Assembly (NCBI GenBank): GCA_026874595.1
Contig: CM049319.1
Coordinates: forward strand, 66,269,417-66,333,416
Direction: 5' to 3'
DNA length: 64,000 bases
DNA from: Sipunculus nudus
Taxonomy: Eukaryota > Annelida > Sipuncula > Golfingiida > Sipunculidae
Shown here one piece after another: positions 24,101 to 37,030 of the stretch. The position numbers and the translations under genes are program-made. Within the stretch, counting starts at the first letter, position 1. Each line of letters starts with the position of its first letter. The notes below the pieces were generated by a model. It was given only the letters and a program-made list of their open reading frames with translations, was not told the origin of the DNA and searched no databases.

Positions 24101-27100
24101 GTGTGCGTCGGGATCTTTGTTTTCTGCCTACTTTCATAAACAGTTCAAGGATTATGTTTAGTAACGGATGTCAGATAACGGGTTAGGCGCCTTTAAGTCA
24201 TGCAGTATTGTGAAAACGTCTTGTATAATCTTAACAAACAGGTTTCATTAAGGGTCCCCATGGGCAACAGCGGATCTAATTTATGATAATAACGTTTCCC
24301 TGATGAGTTACTTTTTTAACCAGAAACGAAGGCAGCAAAACTGGGATTACATTTTTAGCTCAATTTTTTTGTTCCATGCCCGGATCTCGGCATTTTATAT
24401 GAATTTGGTAATGGTTTTGCAGTTTTGGTTATTGCCATGACTGGTCAAAGGTTAAAAAATATTAAATTGCAGTTTTTCTCTTGAAAATCTACGATCTCCC
24501 AGATGTCAAAAAATAGTAACAGCTACACACTGCATGGAAACTATTTATTACGTTAGAAAAATATGACAGGTTGTAACCAAGATATGAATGGGTCATCAAG
24601 CAAACGTGATGACATGTACTAGTATCTCCTATTATTAATATATCTACTTTTTAATGTTAAAGGGACCATTAAAATTTACTTAAATCCCCGTCCTGTCTTA
24701 CGTTTGCCATTATGGGGTTTCGCTGTAAATGATAGAAAACTAAATTTCAATCATTAAAATAAGTGCGGAATTTGATGAATTTACTTTTACCTAAATTAAG
24801 TATTCGGAGAAAATATCTGGGTAACAACGTTTTGTCAATTTCGCTGATAACTCCTGCGTGCTTTCATATATTAGATTGAAACGAAATGTTGGTTAGTTTT
24901 GTGCGGTATTCTAAAGATATATTTAATTTAACTCCATTTATATATATTCTTGATTATTTCAACTGTATTTATTTTTTGTATATTAAAAGAATCTTCACTT
25001 CATAAAAAATATTTAAATTATTATAAATTATAAATAATATTATAAATACATATTGTCCATTTATTTTCATATAACTATTTGCTAATGCTACAGCTATAGC
25101 TGTCACATTGTACGATAATCTGACACCATGCAAAGCCTTTTGACGAACTTTCTCTGAACAATATGCTATTGCGAATCTAAAATTATGGTGCCACGCTTTG
25201 TACTTAACATAAGGATTTATAAACGCACGGAGTGCATGCTAATCATTGTGTGCAGGATGTCTTGTATCACGTGGTATAAGTAGCATTTGCGTAATGTTTG
25301 TCTGTTCCCTGTTAGAAGCCCTTTTCACTCTAAATTTACCTTATACTATAACATACTTTCCCTAGACTGAACATAAAAATTATTTATGATGAATAAATAA
25401 TTAATCCAATTTGTAATATGATGATGTGAGAGTGATTAAAAAGCGATGTTCCGCTCTAAACGTTACAAATACACGTCGCCTTGCTACCAAATCCTCCGCT
25501 TATATTCCCCCTTGGTCTCTGTCCTCGGACTATCATCGTATCGAATCCGCACGCCTTTATCCAGCCCTGCCAAGTTCTCTCTTCCATTTTCTCGAAACCA
25601 CCCAATGGAGCTGCCATTTTTCGGACAAACATAAAGCGGGTGTCACATTTCGAAATTAAGGGTATACCGCTAGTATTCATTGATAATCACTTATTAAGTG
25701 AAATGATTTATTGTTAAATATAATTTTTATTAATTGTTTAATTGATCAATGGATTTACTCATCAAGCCTTTGTTTCTTTTTAAATATGGCAGTCACGATA
25801 CACCTGTAAAGTTATCCGATAAGGTCCATAAAGCACTTAATAAGCTAGACATTGTAAGTTTGAAGATATATTGTTTTTAGTGTTCAGTGGGGTCTTGTTT
25901 TATCTGCCACCAAGCCCGTTATTTTATTAGCTCTTCTCGTGTTAACAAGCTGTCGCAGGTTTCAAGTGTAGCAATAACAAGCTGCGGACAAGAAACATGA
26001 TTTGCACAAAGAATTATTACTAAGTAAATTTAGGTTAACCACGACTCAATCGGCTGATTTCAGATTATAACGATTTTAGGTTATTCGGTCCACTCGAAAG
26101 GTTTTATTCCCATTGCTTTCGTTTGAACTGTTAACACGTACCTAGGAAATTCTGTACATTTTAAAAATGTTTTAATACATATACTTAAGAAACACAGCTT
26201 AAACGAAATATTAAAACTTAACGTATGAACTAGATCTATGTATTCAATCGTCAAGCGATTAATGACTTTGAATCTTATCCCTTAAGGCCATGGAAAAAAA
26301 TGATCCCTGCAGTCTATTTTGAGAAACCTGCATACCTCATTCAGGATCCAAGCAGTATTGTATTTTGTTTTTCTGCAACCTTGACATTCACAAGGTCAGA
26401 AGTTTTTAACTCCTCCCATATGTCTGAAACAATCTTTGTGTTAGATTTGAGATAAACTAAGCAGTACTTCAAAAGTCATCCGTTCAAGAGACCTACTTCC
26501 GGCACGGAATAATGACTGTACTAAAACCAACGACTCAGCCAGAGGGAAAAGGAGGGGCTTGAGACAGTGGTGCTATATTCATTCGCAATGGGGGGATGGA
26601 GGGGGGATTTAACCCCCCCCCCAAACACACATATAAAAGCCTTTCTGAAGGGGTTTACCCATGGGGGGGGGGGGGGCAAGTGTTTTCAGGGATTCGTAAC
26701 TGAGGGAGTGGGGCGTTGGAGAGGTATCCCCAACGGCGGTGTTTTTAATCAAATGTAAGCTCTACCGAAGCAATTTGAGAACTATATAAATAATTCCTGA
26801 AACACTATACATTTGATTGATATATCAGGAAATTTATGACACATATTTTTATTAACAACTTATCTTATTTTACTGATTGAGCTCGAGTCCGTATTTAATG
26901 ATCAAATTTTATGGCCATTTAATCAGCAAAAATGTGGCAGAGTGGGACATGGTTAAAATCCTGGATAAAAATAGGTAGCGGGGGGGGGGGGGGGGGGGCG
27001 TATCCTCCTATCCCTACCCATGGCCCAAGATAATTCACCTGCGTAATTATACATTAATAAATGGGTCGAGAAACCAATAAAAGACCAAAGGTTCTTGCTA

Positions 27101-27639
27101 TAAAGCAGAGTTTATTATGATAGATTTACTAGTAAATTATTGATGGGGACGATGGATAATTCCGGGGAGAGAAAACAAAATAAATAACACTTGAACCTAC
27201 GGGGTGGCCGAGAAAACATTAGAGAAAACAAAGCGACAAAGGGATCGTCTACTAAGTTCACACAGTGCGACCTTTCGAACTTAACTGGCGACGGTTTATA
27301 CGATAAAAGCGACGATATCGATTTCTCAGTCAGCCCCCTGGCTTGATGAGTCACTGGGGAAGAAACGAAGACAAAGATATGAAAACTAGTACACCTTAGG
27401 GGCACTTACTTTGTTGATATGGAGTGGAATTATTGCAACGAGGTAAAATTTCGAGTGGGCCATTTTGGCCTCATACTAAATTCACCGGATGTAGTTCCAG
27501 GGAAGATTTATATTAAGCCCCTGTAACCGTTTCTTGTGAATGTATAAAGAAGTATTTACCGTGGACGAAATGAACACCCCGTGTGATTGATTGATAGCTG
27601 TACCGCAAGCGGTGTTTTGGCGAGAAACTGGTATGATTT
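24101..27639. other. 3.5-kb intergenic stretch, no firm gene
   Basis: Contains poly-G or poly-C runs near 26600, 26664 and 26979-26998. A GC-enriched minus-strand 53-codon ATG frame (25456-25617, beginning MAAPLGGFEKMEE) has a plausible start context but no recognisable domain or clear donor site. I do not call it a gene. Confidence 0.4.
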
Positions 27640-27855
27640 GTCGGGGAAGGAGCCGTTACCAACGTAAATATCTCTGTAATGCCCAAGGAATATAACCAAC
27701 GTAAAAATCCCTTCAACATTATGTCCAAGGCAAAAATCCCTTTCACATATTCTAAAGGAAGGTACCTAAGTTAAACCCCTTTAATAACTGGAAGGCATAT
27801 CCGTGGTAAAAGTCCGTTTAATATCCGAAGGAAATGAAGACAATAAAACAAACGT
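27640..27855. repeat. degenerate tandem repeat, unit about 36-42 bp
   Basis: Five or six diverged units each contain an AAGGAA or AAGGCA core, then ACGTAAAAATCCCTTCAACAT-like sequence. Cores lie near 27644, 27685, 27727, 27760, 27791 and 27828. No reading frame is conserved across units. Confidence 0.65.
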
Positions 27856-30800
27856 TTTCGTATCTTTATCTTTTTTTTTCGCCTACATCTGCCGACCCCA
27901 TTGAAATTAAAAGAAATTTTATCTGTTTTATATAATTTCCGACGGAGTTTTCATAAACAGATGTTTTATGTTGTGTTTCATAAAAAAATTGGACGCAGCT
28001 GTTGATGTTAAAATATTTAGTTTATTGCCGTTTGCATCGTCGTTTTTGGACACTTTTTTCTTGTTCCGTTCGTGAAATTTTAATTTCAAACCCCATAACG
28101 TATACACCAATGTAGACCTTACTGACTTGCCATCGGGGACCTAGAATATAATTTGGTAATTTGGTAAAGAAATCAGTCAATATTTGCCGTTTTTTTTATG
28201 CGATGTTGCTAAACACGGGAAACGTAAGACATTTCAGTAGATAGAATTTTTACCACAAGCAAATATTGCGTGTGGCCAACATAAAAAAAAATAAAATCGG
28301 GATTGGCAGTTTTTAAGATCCGGAAAAAGAGTAAATCATGTGATCCATAATGCTTTCACTAAAAGCTGTAAATTCCCATATAAAATGTTTCTAACTGTGA
28401 ACACCATGGGTTTATTTATCAGGCCTTTCAGGACACGGAGGGTAGCGTCTGTGACGCTCGGAATCTCATTAGGGCGCTCGGCCCTGGGTGTCAAATCGTC
28501 CTATTTCAGGCAACAGGATCGGAAGGGGGAAAAAGCTGGCTCTTGTAGCAAACATTTTACACTTGCCAACTACCTAAAACAAACAGTAAAACAATATAAT
28601 GCTACGATGATGATCTTAAATACTGAATAATTTTTTTTTAAATTTCTTACGAATTCCCCTCCTTTTTCGACAAAAAATCCCATGTAACTTTCCAAAAATG
28701 TTCCCGTACGTATAATATATTTAACATTATGTAACAACGCTAAATGACGCTTTTGGGCCTAATGCTTCTGCAATTGTTGTTATTTTTTTAGAATTTTATG
28801 AACAGAGTAGGAAATATTGATTCTATATGAACGAATTCAAAATATTCGTCTGAGAAACAAAAACAAAGCGAATGAACATTTTTTTATTCTAATTTGGTTA
28901 TATCACGAATTATCACAAGATAATAAAACAATATTGATATCTTTTGGTTTTACATATTTTTATAAAACTTAACGGTAATAAAGAATGAATTTCAAAATTA
29001 TGAACTCAAGCTTTACACTATTCGTGGCTAGGCCATTTTAAGATAGAGCAACTCGCCAAGAAAGTTGCTTGAAATGGCGAATTGTATCACCCGCTGAACA
29101 CATCTAGTTCTCGACCTTCATCATCAGCTAAGCCGAGTGTTCTGTAAACCTTACAACAGCTCGGCATACAAACTGAACTATTTACTGCGCTGTGGGCCCT
29201 CAAACATGCCGAGCAATATTGGCGACTAGAAGAATTAGAAAATAAATGGCGGGGAAATATAGATCAGTACTGTGACAAGCATGTTAGTACAACTGATATT
29301 GGTCCGGTAATTCCGCCGGTCAGGGGCGATTAATAATAATTCCCCAGCCCGTAACGCCCGCTGGTTGATGAATGGTTTCGGTATATAGCCGAGATACCGA
29401 AGATATTTCTGTGTACCACTCTCATGTGCTGCCGTATATAAACACAGGTATAAGTTGAGGCGTTTATGATCTATCACAGAGCGAGTTCATTAATGTCGCT
29501 GTATCTTATGTTGTTCTTATATGATATTGCCTTTTTCCATATTAATTTATATATTAAAGATCTTTTCTGGACTTTTGAAATTTAATATGGTTTTAATTTG
29601 TTTAACATAGAGGAATGTTTATTATACTTTTTAAATATGTTTGATATACAACAACTGAAGGAATTTACATTTTTGTTTTAAAAGTTTTAACTAAAATGTT
29701 CGGTTTTATCGTTAAATTTATTGAAAGGTCAAGTTATTATAAAAGTTAATATATTTTTAAGGATCTAACGTCTCTTGTTATATATCAAGTTCAAAATAGA
29801 AATGCCCATATATATCTTTATTATTAAATTATAGATTTTGTATTGAATTAAAATCTTTGTATAAGGTAATCTATATTTTTCAAACTTATATATTTTGGTT
29901 TTATAAGGGTAATGCACGCTCGCATAAAAATGTGATTTTAACAGGAACAAAAACATTTATATAAAAATGAAACTAAATGACCCGAATACATGTTAATATT
30001 TTATTCGGATTGCTCAACGACTTACATTTATTTTTATTTAACTTAAGAAATTTTTATATAATACTTTTAATTTTCTTCATTTTAAACTTGAACAATGGTC
30101 CTGGATCCTGTCGAATCATGGATCATGACAGGCAACTTGGACGCATTACATTCCACAACAGGCTACCCTACTTCCGAAAATACACAAAACATCCCACAGC
30201 ATGTTCCCGCCAACATCGGATCTTTTATTAAAGCTAACTTATAGGTTTAGACATGCCAGTCTAATGCCATAGGGCTCAGCAATATGAAACCCCGTGACAG
30301 CTCCTTGCTTGTTGAAACATGTACAAGCAAAAAACAAGCTATCATCTCTATGCTCAGACGTGCTTGCCTTTAATATTAAATTAAATCAACCCATTCTTAA
30401 GTAGTACTTCAGAGGCACGTAGGTAAAAGTCAATACGTCAATATGTATATTATTAAGAGAATAATTTATTTATTAAATGTAACAAGCAGATAGCGACAAA
30501 CAAACAGCCAAAAGAAGATGAAAATAAACCCGGACAGATAGATGGTCGATTCTATAGGAAGAAACAAAAGAATAAGGGAATAAATTTTTTTTCAATATCA
30601 TTTGCGGGGTAAGAAAATCTGTGCGTGAAATATAGAAGGCATAGCAGTTAATATATAGCCAAGGACGCAAATGTCCCGGAGAATCAAGGAAATTGGTACC
30701 AAGTAATAAGAAATCTTTCTTGGAGTGTTTTCTGCAAAACTGCTGAAGAATGCGGGCTTGGGAAGAGGTCAAGATCTTCCTTTTTGATCAAGAAAGATAA

Positions 30801-31515
30801 TCTTGGCCAGCAGACTGATTAATTGAAGACATTATGTTGGATTTATTTGCTTTTAAGATTAGGAGTCGTGATACGGAGGAACTGTGGCTGCTTATATTGC
30901 ATGAGACTCTGCCATATCTAGGGAAGCCACGTCCTTTCTCCTAGTGATCCCTTGAGATGCTGAAAATATAAAACGTAAAAAGATAGGTCAAAGAAACGTG
31001 TATCAAGTAGAAGTAATCGTCCACCTAAAAAGTACTCTCAACATTAATAAGTCACCCACTGGTAATAAATAACTAAAATCAAGAAATAGCTTTGCCTACC
31101 GACTGTCTTATACAGAAATATAAAACAGTTGAGTTATTTAGCTTTCAAGACTTCCATAACTTTTTCCCCAAAATATAAACCATGTAGAGTTATTTAGCTT
31201 TCAAAGGCTCAATTGTTCCTACCCGGAGAGCGGGAGAGTTCGGGATATGGTCACACTTAAATGGACTATTGAGTAACGTTTCTTTTATTTTCATCCGTTG
31301 TGTAAGGGGTGTTGAGACTACAGCTACTCATAGAAACCGGAAAAATCATATTTAAAAGTTATTAAGGGCAAAAGTTATTACAGACTCCATAACATTTATA
31401 TTCTTATCACTTAAATTTTAAAACCCTTTAACAATCACTCAAGTCATCTCATGCCATAATGACCTTATATACTGTTATATTTTATTTTATGAAATATGTT
31501 TATAAAAAAAAAATC

Positions 31516-31519
<4 letters not shown>
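27856..31519. other. 3.7-kb intergenic stretch, no gene recognised
   Basis: Very AT-rich, especially 29520-30080. Open frames are short and overlap in both orientations. Confidence 0.5.
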
Positions 31520-31567
<48 letters not shown>

Positions 31568-31590
31568 TCTTCTTCTTCTTCTTCTTCTTT
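31520..31590. repeat. (CT)n followed by (TTC)n microsatellite
   Basis: Roughly 45 bases of CT then about 25 bases of TTC. Confidence 0.95.
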
Positions 31591-34500
31591 CTCTCTCTCA
31601 CTTTTTCCTCGCAACTGGGCAATAATGGGGAATACTTATGGGTACGACCTTAGAAATCAAGTACATGTAAAAAATTAATATCAGGTGCAATATGATGTAA
31701 GATCATGCACAAAGGTGGGATTTTGAATATCATAAATATTAGAGATTTAGCCTAAACACAGGCAGAATAAACAAAAATGATGTATTTGATGGTTTTGCAT
31801 TTTTTGGGATCTAACAACAAACAAATTTTACCCAAATATTTGTATAAAATAACCTTTATTTCCGAAGTCAATGCCACAACTACTCCACGTACTTCATCCT
31901 AACAAATTTCTTAAAGGAGCCGAATCACGTACAACTCAGGTTGAATAAACACGTCAAAAAGCGTCTCCATGTGTAAAATAAATTGGTATCTGCAAAAATC
32001 TTGTCCTGAAACCTTTCTCTTACTCCGGTAAACCAGGGCTAAAATAACGGACCGAGTGCGATCACCGACGCCAGTATAAGCATAGCGCGAACGCCACCCC
32101 CGTTTTTCGTTTGATTTTCAGGCTTACAACCGGCCATTCGCATGTGCAAAATCGCACCTCCCGTCACACGGCCTTTTTTACACACTTTGCCCGAGTCATA
32201 TGAAGGTAGGACGAAGTTAAAGGGGAGGTTCCAGGCGCGGATCCAGGATTTTTTTGTAGGGGGGTCAACGGGTGTCATTGTGTGATTATTCCGAGCAATT
32301 TACCTATCATAGTTTCAAATTGGTCTAAAAAAGGTTGCTGGTTGAGGGGGGGGGGGGGGGTCGAGGATCGAGGGGTCCTCGCCTGGGTTCTGAGACAGTT
32401 TGCTGGGAGAATTTGTTAGACAATTTTTGTATTATAAAACTGAACTAAGAGAATGTGATAAAATAGTCATAATATTGATCCTGATTATGTCCCTTTAAGA
32501 TAGTTGTTTGCTGCAAACACCAATATAAACAGTGTACAAGAACCTAAAAGTACGTACGGATGGAATTGGGTTTGACTGAAGGAATACGACTGCCACCTAG
32601 CGGCCAGATTAATAGTTGAGTCACTTAGGGATGAACATGTTTACAACAACAATTGCGATTGTATGCGTCAGACTATGATTGAGTTCAGTCAAAAACGATC
32701 CCACGTGCTCATATATATTAGTTGTAACCACACAGCCGCCATGTCTGGAACGGACAGCTATAAATGATATGCTGTCCTCACCGGAGACAATGCAATCCCC
32801 GCGTACACTATTATCATCTGTCCCCCCGCTACATAAAAAGTGATACAACTTACAAGCTTGTATTGTATCAGAGGCTGCACACGAAATGTGCCCTCACTTT
32901 AATACCGTCTGAAGCATCCTTGTTGGCGGGGACGGAATTACTTTTTGCTGGCAATTTGTTACAAATGATGCACCTGACACCCGTCTTGAGGCGGTTGCCA
33001 TGACGACCAGAGGAATGAGACGTAAAAAGGCTAAAAACAAGGATTTGGGTACAGGGGCATTTTTAACAGAATCATGCTCATTCGTGCCATGCGGATTTTT
33101 TTTTAACACAATAACCACATAACATGTCAGTATAGGTTAAGGCCGATGTGTTCACTGTCTATCCCACATCACAAAATACTCGGTGGTTCAGGCACAACGC
33201 GTTACTTTCCATTCGTCCAAGATGAAAGCAGATTTTCTCTGCCCCACTCATACGAGACACTTTATATCAACTGAAAGGAAAGTCTAAATAGTACTGATAC
33301 AAATAATGACCTATCAGTAGTTAGCTAGCCCTCAGACGTAGAATATCTCCCTAGCTATAATTTAACCTCGCCAGTAATTGGAACCCGCTCTCCCAAAGTC
33401 ACGGATTTCTTCTTTAATAACTATCCCTAGACTGGTTTTCTTCCCCCTTTTTTACTCTTCGGGTTGTTTACTCCGGAAATTGAGTATTAAGTTTAATAAG
33501 TGTTTGCTAACCTTATATGACATTTTGAGAAAAGCGTAAGTATTGGTATAGTACCTTTGCATATATTTTATATTTTCTTGTACTATTTGTTATCCACGAA
33601 AACAAATATCTAGCTCACGACTCACTCTTGCCATCACTAAATTTTCGAGAAAAACAATGTCAGTCTCGAAATTGTCAAACTATTTTCATGGAATTATTAA
33701 ATTATCGACCATTTTAATTATTTGCAATTTTCAGAAAATGCCAAAAATATATACTCAAGATGATACATCAATAACATAAATGCTGTAAAAATTATATTAT
33801 CCAGTCGGAACTAGATATCTTTAAGTTCTTCTTGACCATTCTATCTCAAGCATAAATAAGATTACAAAAGTCGCACACGGCAAACCAGAAGTGGAATGCT
33901 AGGAATTAACCGTGACCACTAATTAATATTAATGATTAAGAGGGGAAACGCTCCTTATTTCTGGCGTGAATGGTACTTATCCTGTACTTGGCAAAACAAA
34001 CAATCTTATCAGCAAAAAGTCAAATTAAGCACACCTATCATGGCTTCCGGTACATGTCCGTGTTTGATGGTAGACACCCTCTGTATTGTGCTATATAGGC
34101 TTTACGGCTTTTGAGAGCTTTGTAGCTGGTCGTAATCCTGGTCACTGGCACGTGCGTAAAGAGCTTAACTCTATTAGATTAAGATTCTTTTGCCGTTATG
34201 TTTTTTTTTAAATTAACTCCCTTTGATTAAATGTTCAACCATAGTTTAAAGTGTTTTCATTCAAAATTGCCCTTACCTTGGCAACAAAATCACCATATTC
34301 TTTCTAAATCATGCAGTCATTTATTTGACATTCAGCAATTAACTCTTTAACAATCAATTATTATTTCTTTGCGGAAGTTATTTAGCACATAGGAGTTCGA
34401 CTCACGTATATAATATAACGGTCCTGTTCAACCTTTGACACAATTCGCTTAAACTGCAATCTAAGATACAAGTCATGAATATTCATGAATATCTGTCAAT

Positions 34501-34621
34501 CTCCACTATAGTGACAATCGAGTCCCAAGGGATTAATTTAAATGATGAAATAAAATCAGAGTGACAGAGGTCGGGGCTGATCCAGTACATAAATATAAAA
34601 AAGTGCTAATAATTTAAATGT

Positions 34622-34623
<2 letters not shown>
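31591..34623. other. intergenic, no gene recognised
   Basis: At 32230-32390 lies a G-rich repeat, beginning GCGCGGATCCAGGATTTTTT and containing two G-runs, of a type common in marine invertebrate genomes. No supported gene. Confidence 0.5.

Positions 34624-34674
<51 letters not shown>
34624..34674. repeat. (TA)n microsatellite
   Basis: About 50 bases of TA repeat. Confidence 0.95.
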
Positions 34675-34676
<2 letters not shown>

Positions 34677-35020
34677 ATGTAATACCACTCTTCAGATATT
34701 AAGATTTCTTAGATTTCAAGTTCACGTTACTTTACAAGTAAATCTTATACCTATCAGTAAAATAACCATGTCATACACCTGGCGTCATGATAAAAATCCT
34801 TATAAACTGCTATGGTTTTGTGTCTAATATGAACACCCCCACCCCCACCCCCCGAGTTATCCAATTAGCTTCGAGGGTCATCAGTTTAGTCAATTGCGTC
34901 GGTTTATCGTCATGGTTGGGGGATGACTCATAGGGGAAGATGGATCATTTTTTGTAAACCTAAACAAATATTAAAACATCCCTTTGGTCATATATATATA
35001 TATAGAAATAACTCTGAAGA

Positions 35021-35049
35021 AAAGTGCTCTTTAGGCCATAGAGCACTTT
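35021..35049. other. 10-bp-stem hairpin
   Basis: AAAGTGCTCT (35021-35030) is followed after nine bases by its exact complement AGAGCACTTT (35040-35049). It lies between TA arrays. Function unknown; it may be the edge of a short inverted-repeat element. Confidence 0.5.
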
Positions 35050-35075
35050 ACAACGGAGGGTAACTCTACCTTCTT

Positions 35076-35077
<2 letters not shown>

Positions 35078-35151
<74 letters not shown>

Positions 35152-35310
35152 AACTAAATGTTAAGCACGCTGGAGCATCGTGTTATAACCGGTGTTTCAC
35201 GCCGTTGCATGTATCGGCACCCGATCGATCATCAGATAACTGACGCTTTTATATAAATACATATATATATATATATATAAGTATAATATATATATATATA
35301 TATATATATA
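35078..35310. repeat. cluster of (TA)n microsatellites
   Basis: TA arrays at about 35078-35150 and 35258-35310 are separated by a short unique segment that includes TAAGCACGCTGGAGCATCGTG. Confidence 0.9.
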
Positions 35311-35714
35311 TTAAACCAAAATGCGAAGATGACATTGTATTTTAAAGGTTAATGTTCCCGCATTGACCTCGCCGATAGGAGAATAAACAATTTTAATGTA
35401 ATCATTATTTTCAGTTTTTTTTGCATGTATTTTTTAATTGCTTGAAGATTAACACCGAAAACAACCGAACTGCAACCCAGTTTAAGAATAATAAACATGG
35501 TCGAGCAGAAAGGCAGTATCTCATTATTGACATATATATTTTCCAGTATATAATTCTTACTCTCTTTAAAGAAGGAAGATTATTGCATTTATCATCCCCC
35601 TTTGCCAAAATGACGGGGGATATATGTACCCCGTCCCCTTTTTATTGACGCTCATTCATGTTCAGACAAATACACATAACAATGTCTGATCAGACCGTTC
35701 TTTGATTTAACAAG

Positions 35715-35736
35715 TCTGTTTTTTTTTTTATTTTAG
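35715..35736 (+). promoter_or_regulatory. splice acceptor of a 5'-UTR intron
   Basis: A long pyrimidine tract (TCTG then ten T, A, TTTT) ends in AG at 35735-35736, 43 bases before the GPCR start codon. A TTTGATTTAAC branch-like sequence lies just upstream. I infer that the GPCR mRNA has at least one non-coding first exon further left, with all coding sequence in the next exon. Confidence 0.6.
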
Positions 35737-35779
35737 AGGCAGAAAAGTTCTTCCGCATCTAAAGCGAGCACAAGTCATC

Positions 35780-37030
35780 ATGTCATCCAACACGTCAAGG
35801 CTGGCTGATCCATCACTGATAGACCAATCCTACTTCAACAACACACTGTCCACCACTTTACTCGCAGTTAATGTAGAACAAGGCGCCGGTAAAATAAACC
35901 GCGACCCGGTGCGGTGGGCATGCTTTTCCATCAAGGGCGTGTTGATTTTCACCGGATTCATCTGCAACCTTCTTGCTCTTGCAGTCTTTATCCGGTCGCA
36001 CATGCGCAAATCGACTCCTGGGCATTACCTTTTGGCCTTGACCTTATTTGACCTGACCTACTTAGTCGGGGAGTTACTCTATTGGTTAAATACGGAGGTA
36101 GGCGAAGACTACCGCCCCATATTAGGAATTGACTTTTTCAATAAAAGTCAGTTTTGGTGTTCTCTGATAACGTATATTCGGTACGTCGGACGGTTCTTAT
36201 CTGCTTGGACCGTAGTTTTTATATCGTGCGAGAGGGTGATAGTTGTGGTGAACCCGTTGAAGGTGTCAAGAATTTCAACCCCTCGTACTGCAAAGTGTTT
36301 CCTGTTTGCCCTGATAATAATAGGGCTCGTCCTCTGTTCATTTACCTACTTCACACTTATAACCGACCAGAAATATTACATCTGCAAAATCGACGACGCG
36401 AAGAAACACTTGTACAAGGGATTCATGTGGGGAGTCCTGTACGTCGGGGATTTTATACTGCCAAGTATGCTGGTGTGTATATTTACTGGAATCATTTTGA
36501 TCACCCTTCCCAAAGCTCGCACCGTGCGCAAAACTCTCGCGAGAGGTCATAAGGGAATTGGAAACAAGGAATATCAATTAACCCTCGTGCTCCTCGGGGT
36601 TGCTACGGCTTTCGTTCTCCTTCGACTACCGTATTGTCTGGCATACTTTTTTTGGAGATACCTGGACCATATTACGCCGAAACCGATCTCGGATAAGACA
36701 GTATTTTCGTTTTGGGCTGCGAAAGAAATCACCGAAGTTTTCAGCATTATGAATTACGCCATCAACTTTGTTTTGTACACTTTATTTGGCAGTGCTTTCA
36801 GACGAGAGCTTCGGTTGGTATGTGGCTGCGCGCCACCGGAAACGCTTAACAAACCAAAAACAATGTTATCGTCTGTTAACGGGTCCACCATGTCTCTCTC
36901 CACATTTAAAGCAAGTCCGCGACCCGAGAGAGTGAAAGCGAGTCCAAGACCCGACAGAGCTGGCCCCAACATGGCTTACGGCAGCACTATAACCATCAAC
37001 AGAGAAAGGTCAAAGGCGCTGTTCCTGTAA
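35780..37030 (+). CDS. class A (rhodopsin-like) orphan G-protein-coupled receptor
   Basis: This 416-residue protein has seven predicted membrane helices (roughly 46-71, 82-103, 126-150, 172-194, 214-242, 264-292, 312-334). Asn4 and Asn20 are N-glycosylation sequons in the extracellular N-terminus. Cys127 at the top of helix 3 and Cys202 in loop 2 can form the usual disulfide. Class A motifs are present in variant form: ERV (151-153) for DRY, RLPYC (282-286) for the CWxP region and NFVLY (329-333) for NPxxY. Helix 8 carries GSAFRREL with Cys348 and Cys350 as possible palmitoylation sites. The cytoplasmic tail has a near-duplicate KASPRPERV/KASPRPDRA (377-393). The motifs fit the peptide-receptor-like GPCRs expanded in invertebrates; the ligand cannot be assigned. 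The coding region is one exon behind a strong acceptor, and the start ATG has A at -3. Confidence 0.9.
   Translation: MSSNTSRLADPSLIDQSYFNNTLSTTLLAVNVEQGAGKINRDPVRWACFSIKGVLIFTGFICNLLALAVFIRSHMRKSTPGHYLLALTLFDLTYLVGELLYWLNTEVGEDYRPILGIDFFNKSQFWCSLITYIRYVGRFLSAWTVVFISCERVIVVVNPLKVSRISTPRTAKCFLFALIIIGLVLCSFTYFTLITDQKYYICKIDDAKKHLYKGFMWGVLYVGDFILPSMLVCIFTGIILITLPKARTVRKTLARGHKGIGNKEYQLTLVLLGVATAFVLLRLPYCLAYFFWRYLDHITPKPISDKTVFSFWAAKEITEVFSIMNYAINFVLYTLFGSAFRRELRLVCGCAPPETLNKPKTMLSSVNGSTMSLSTFKASPRPERVKASPRPDRAGPNMAYGSTITINRERSKALFL

Noticed and set aside
25456-25617. 53-codon minus-strand frame beginning MAAPLGGFEKMEE as a first exon
   Set aside because: The start context is reasonable and the region GC-enriched, but there is no recognisable domain, no clear donor site and no following exon.
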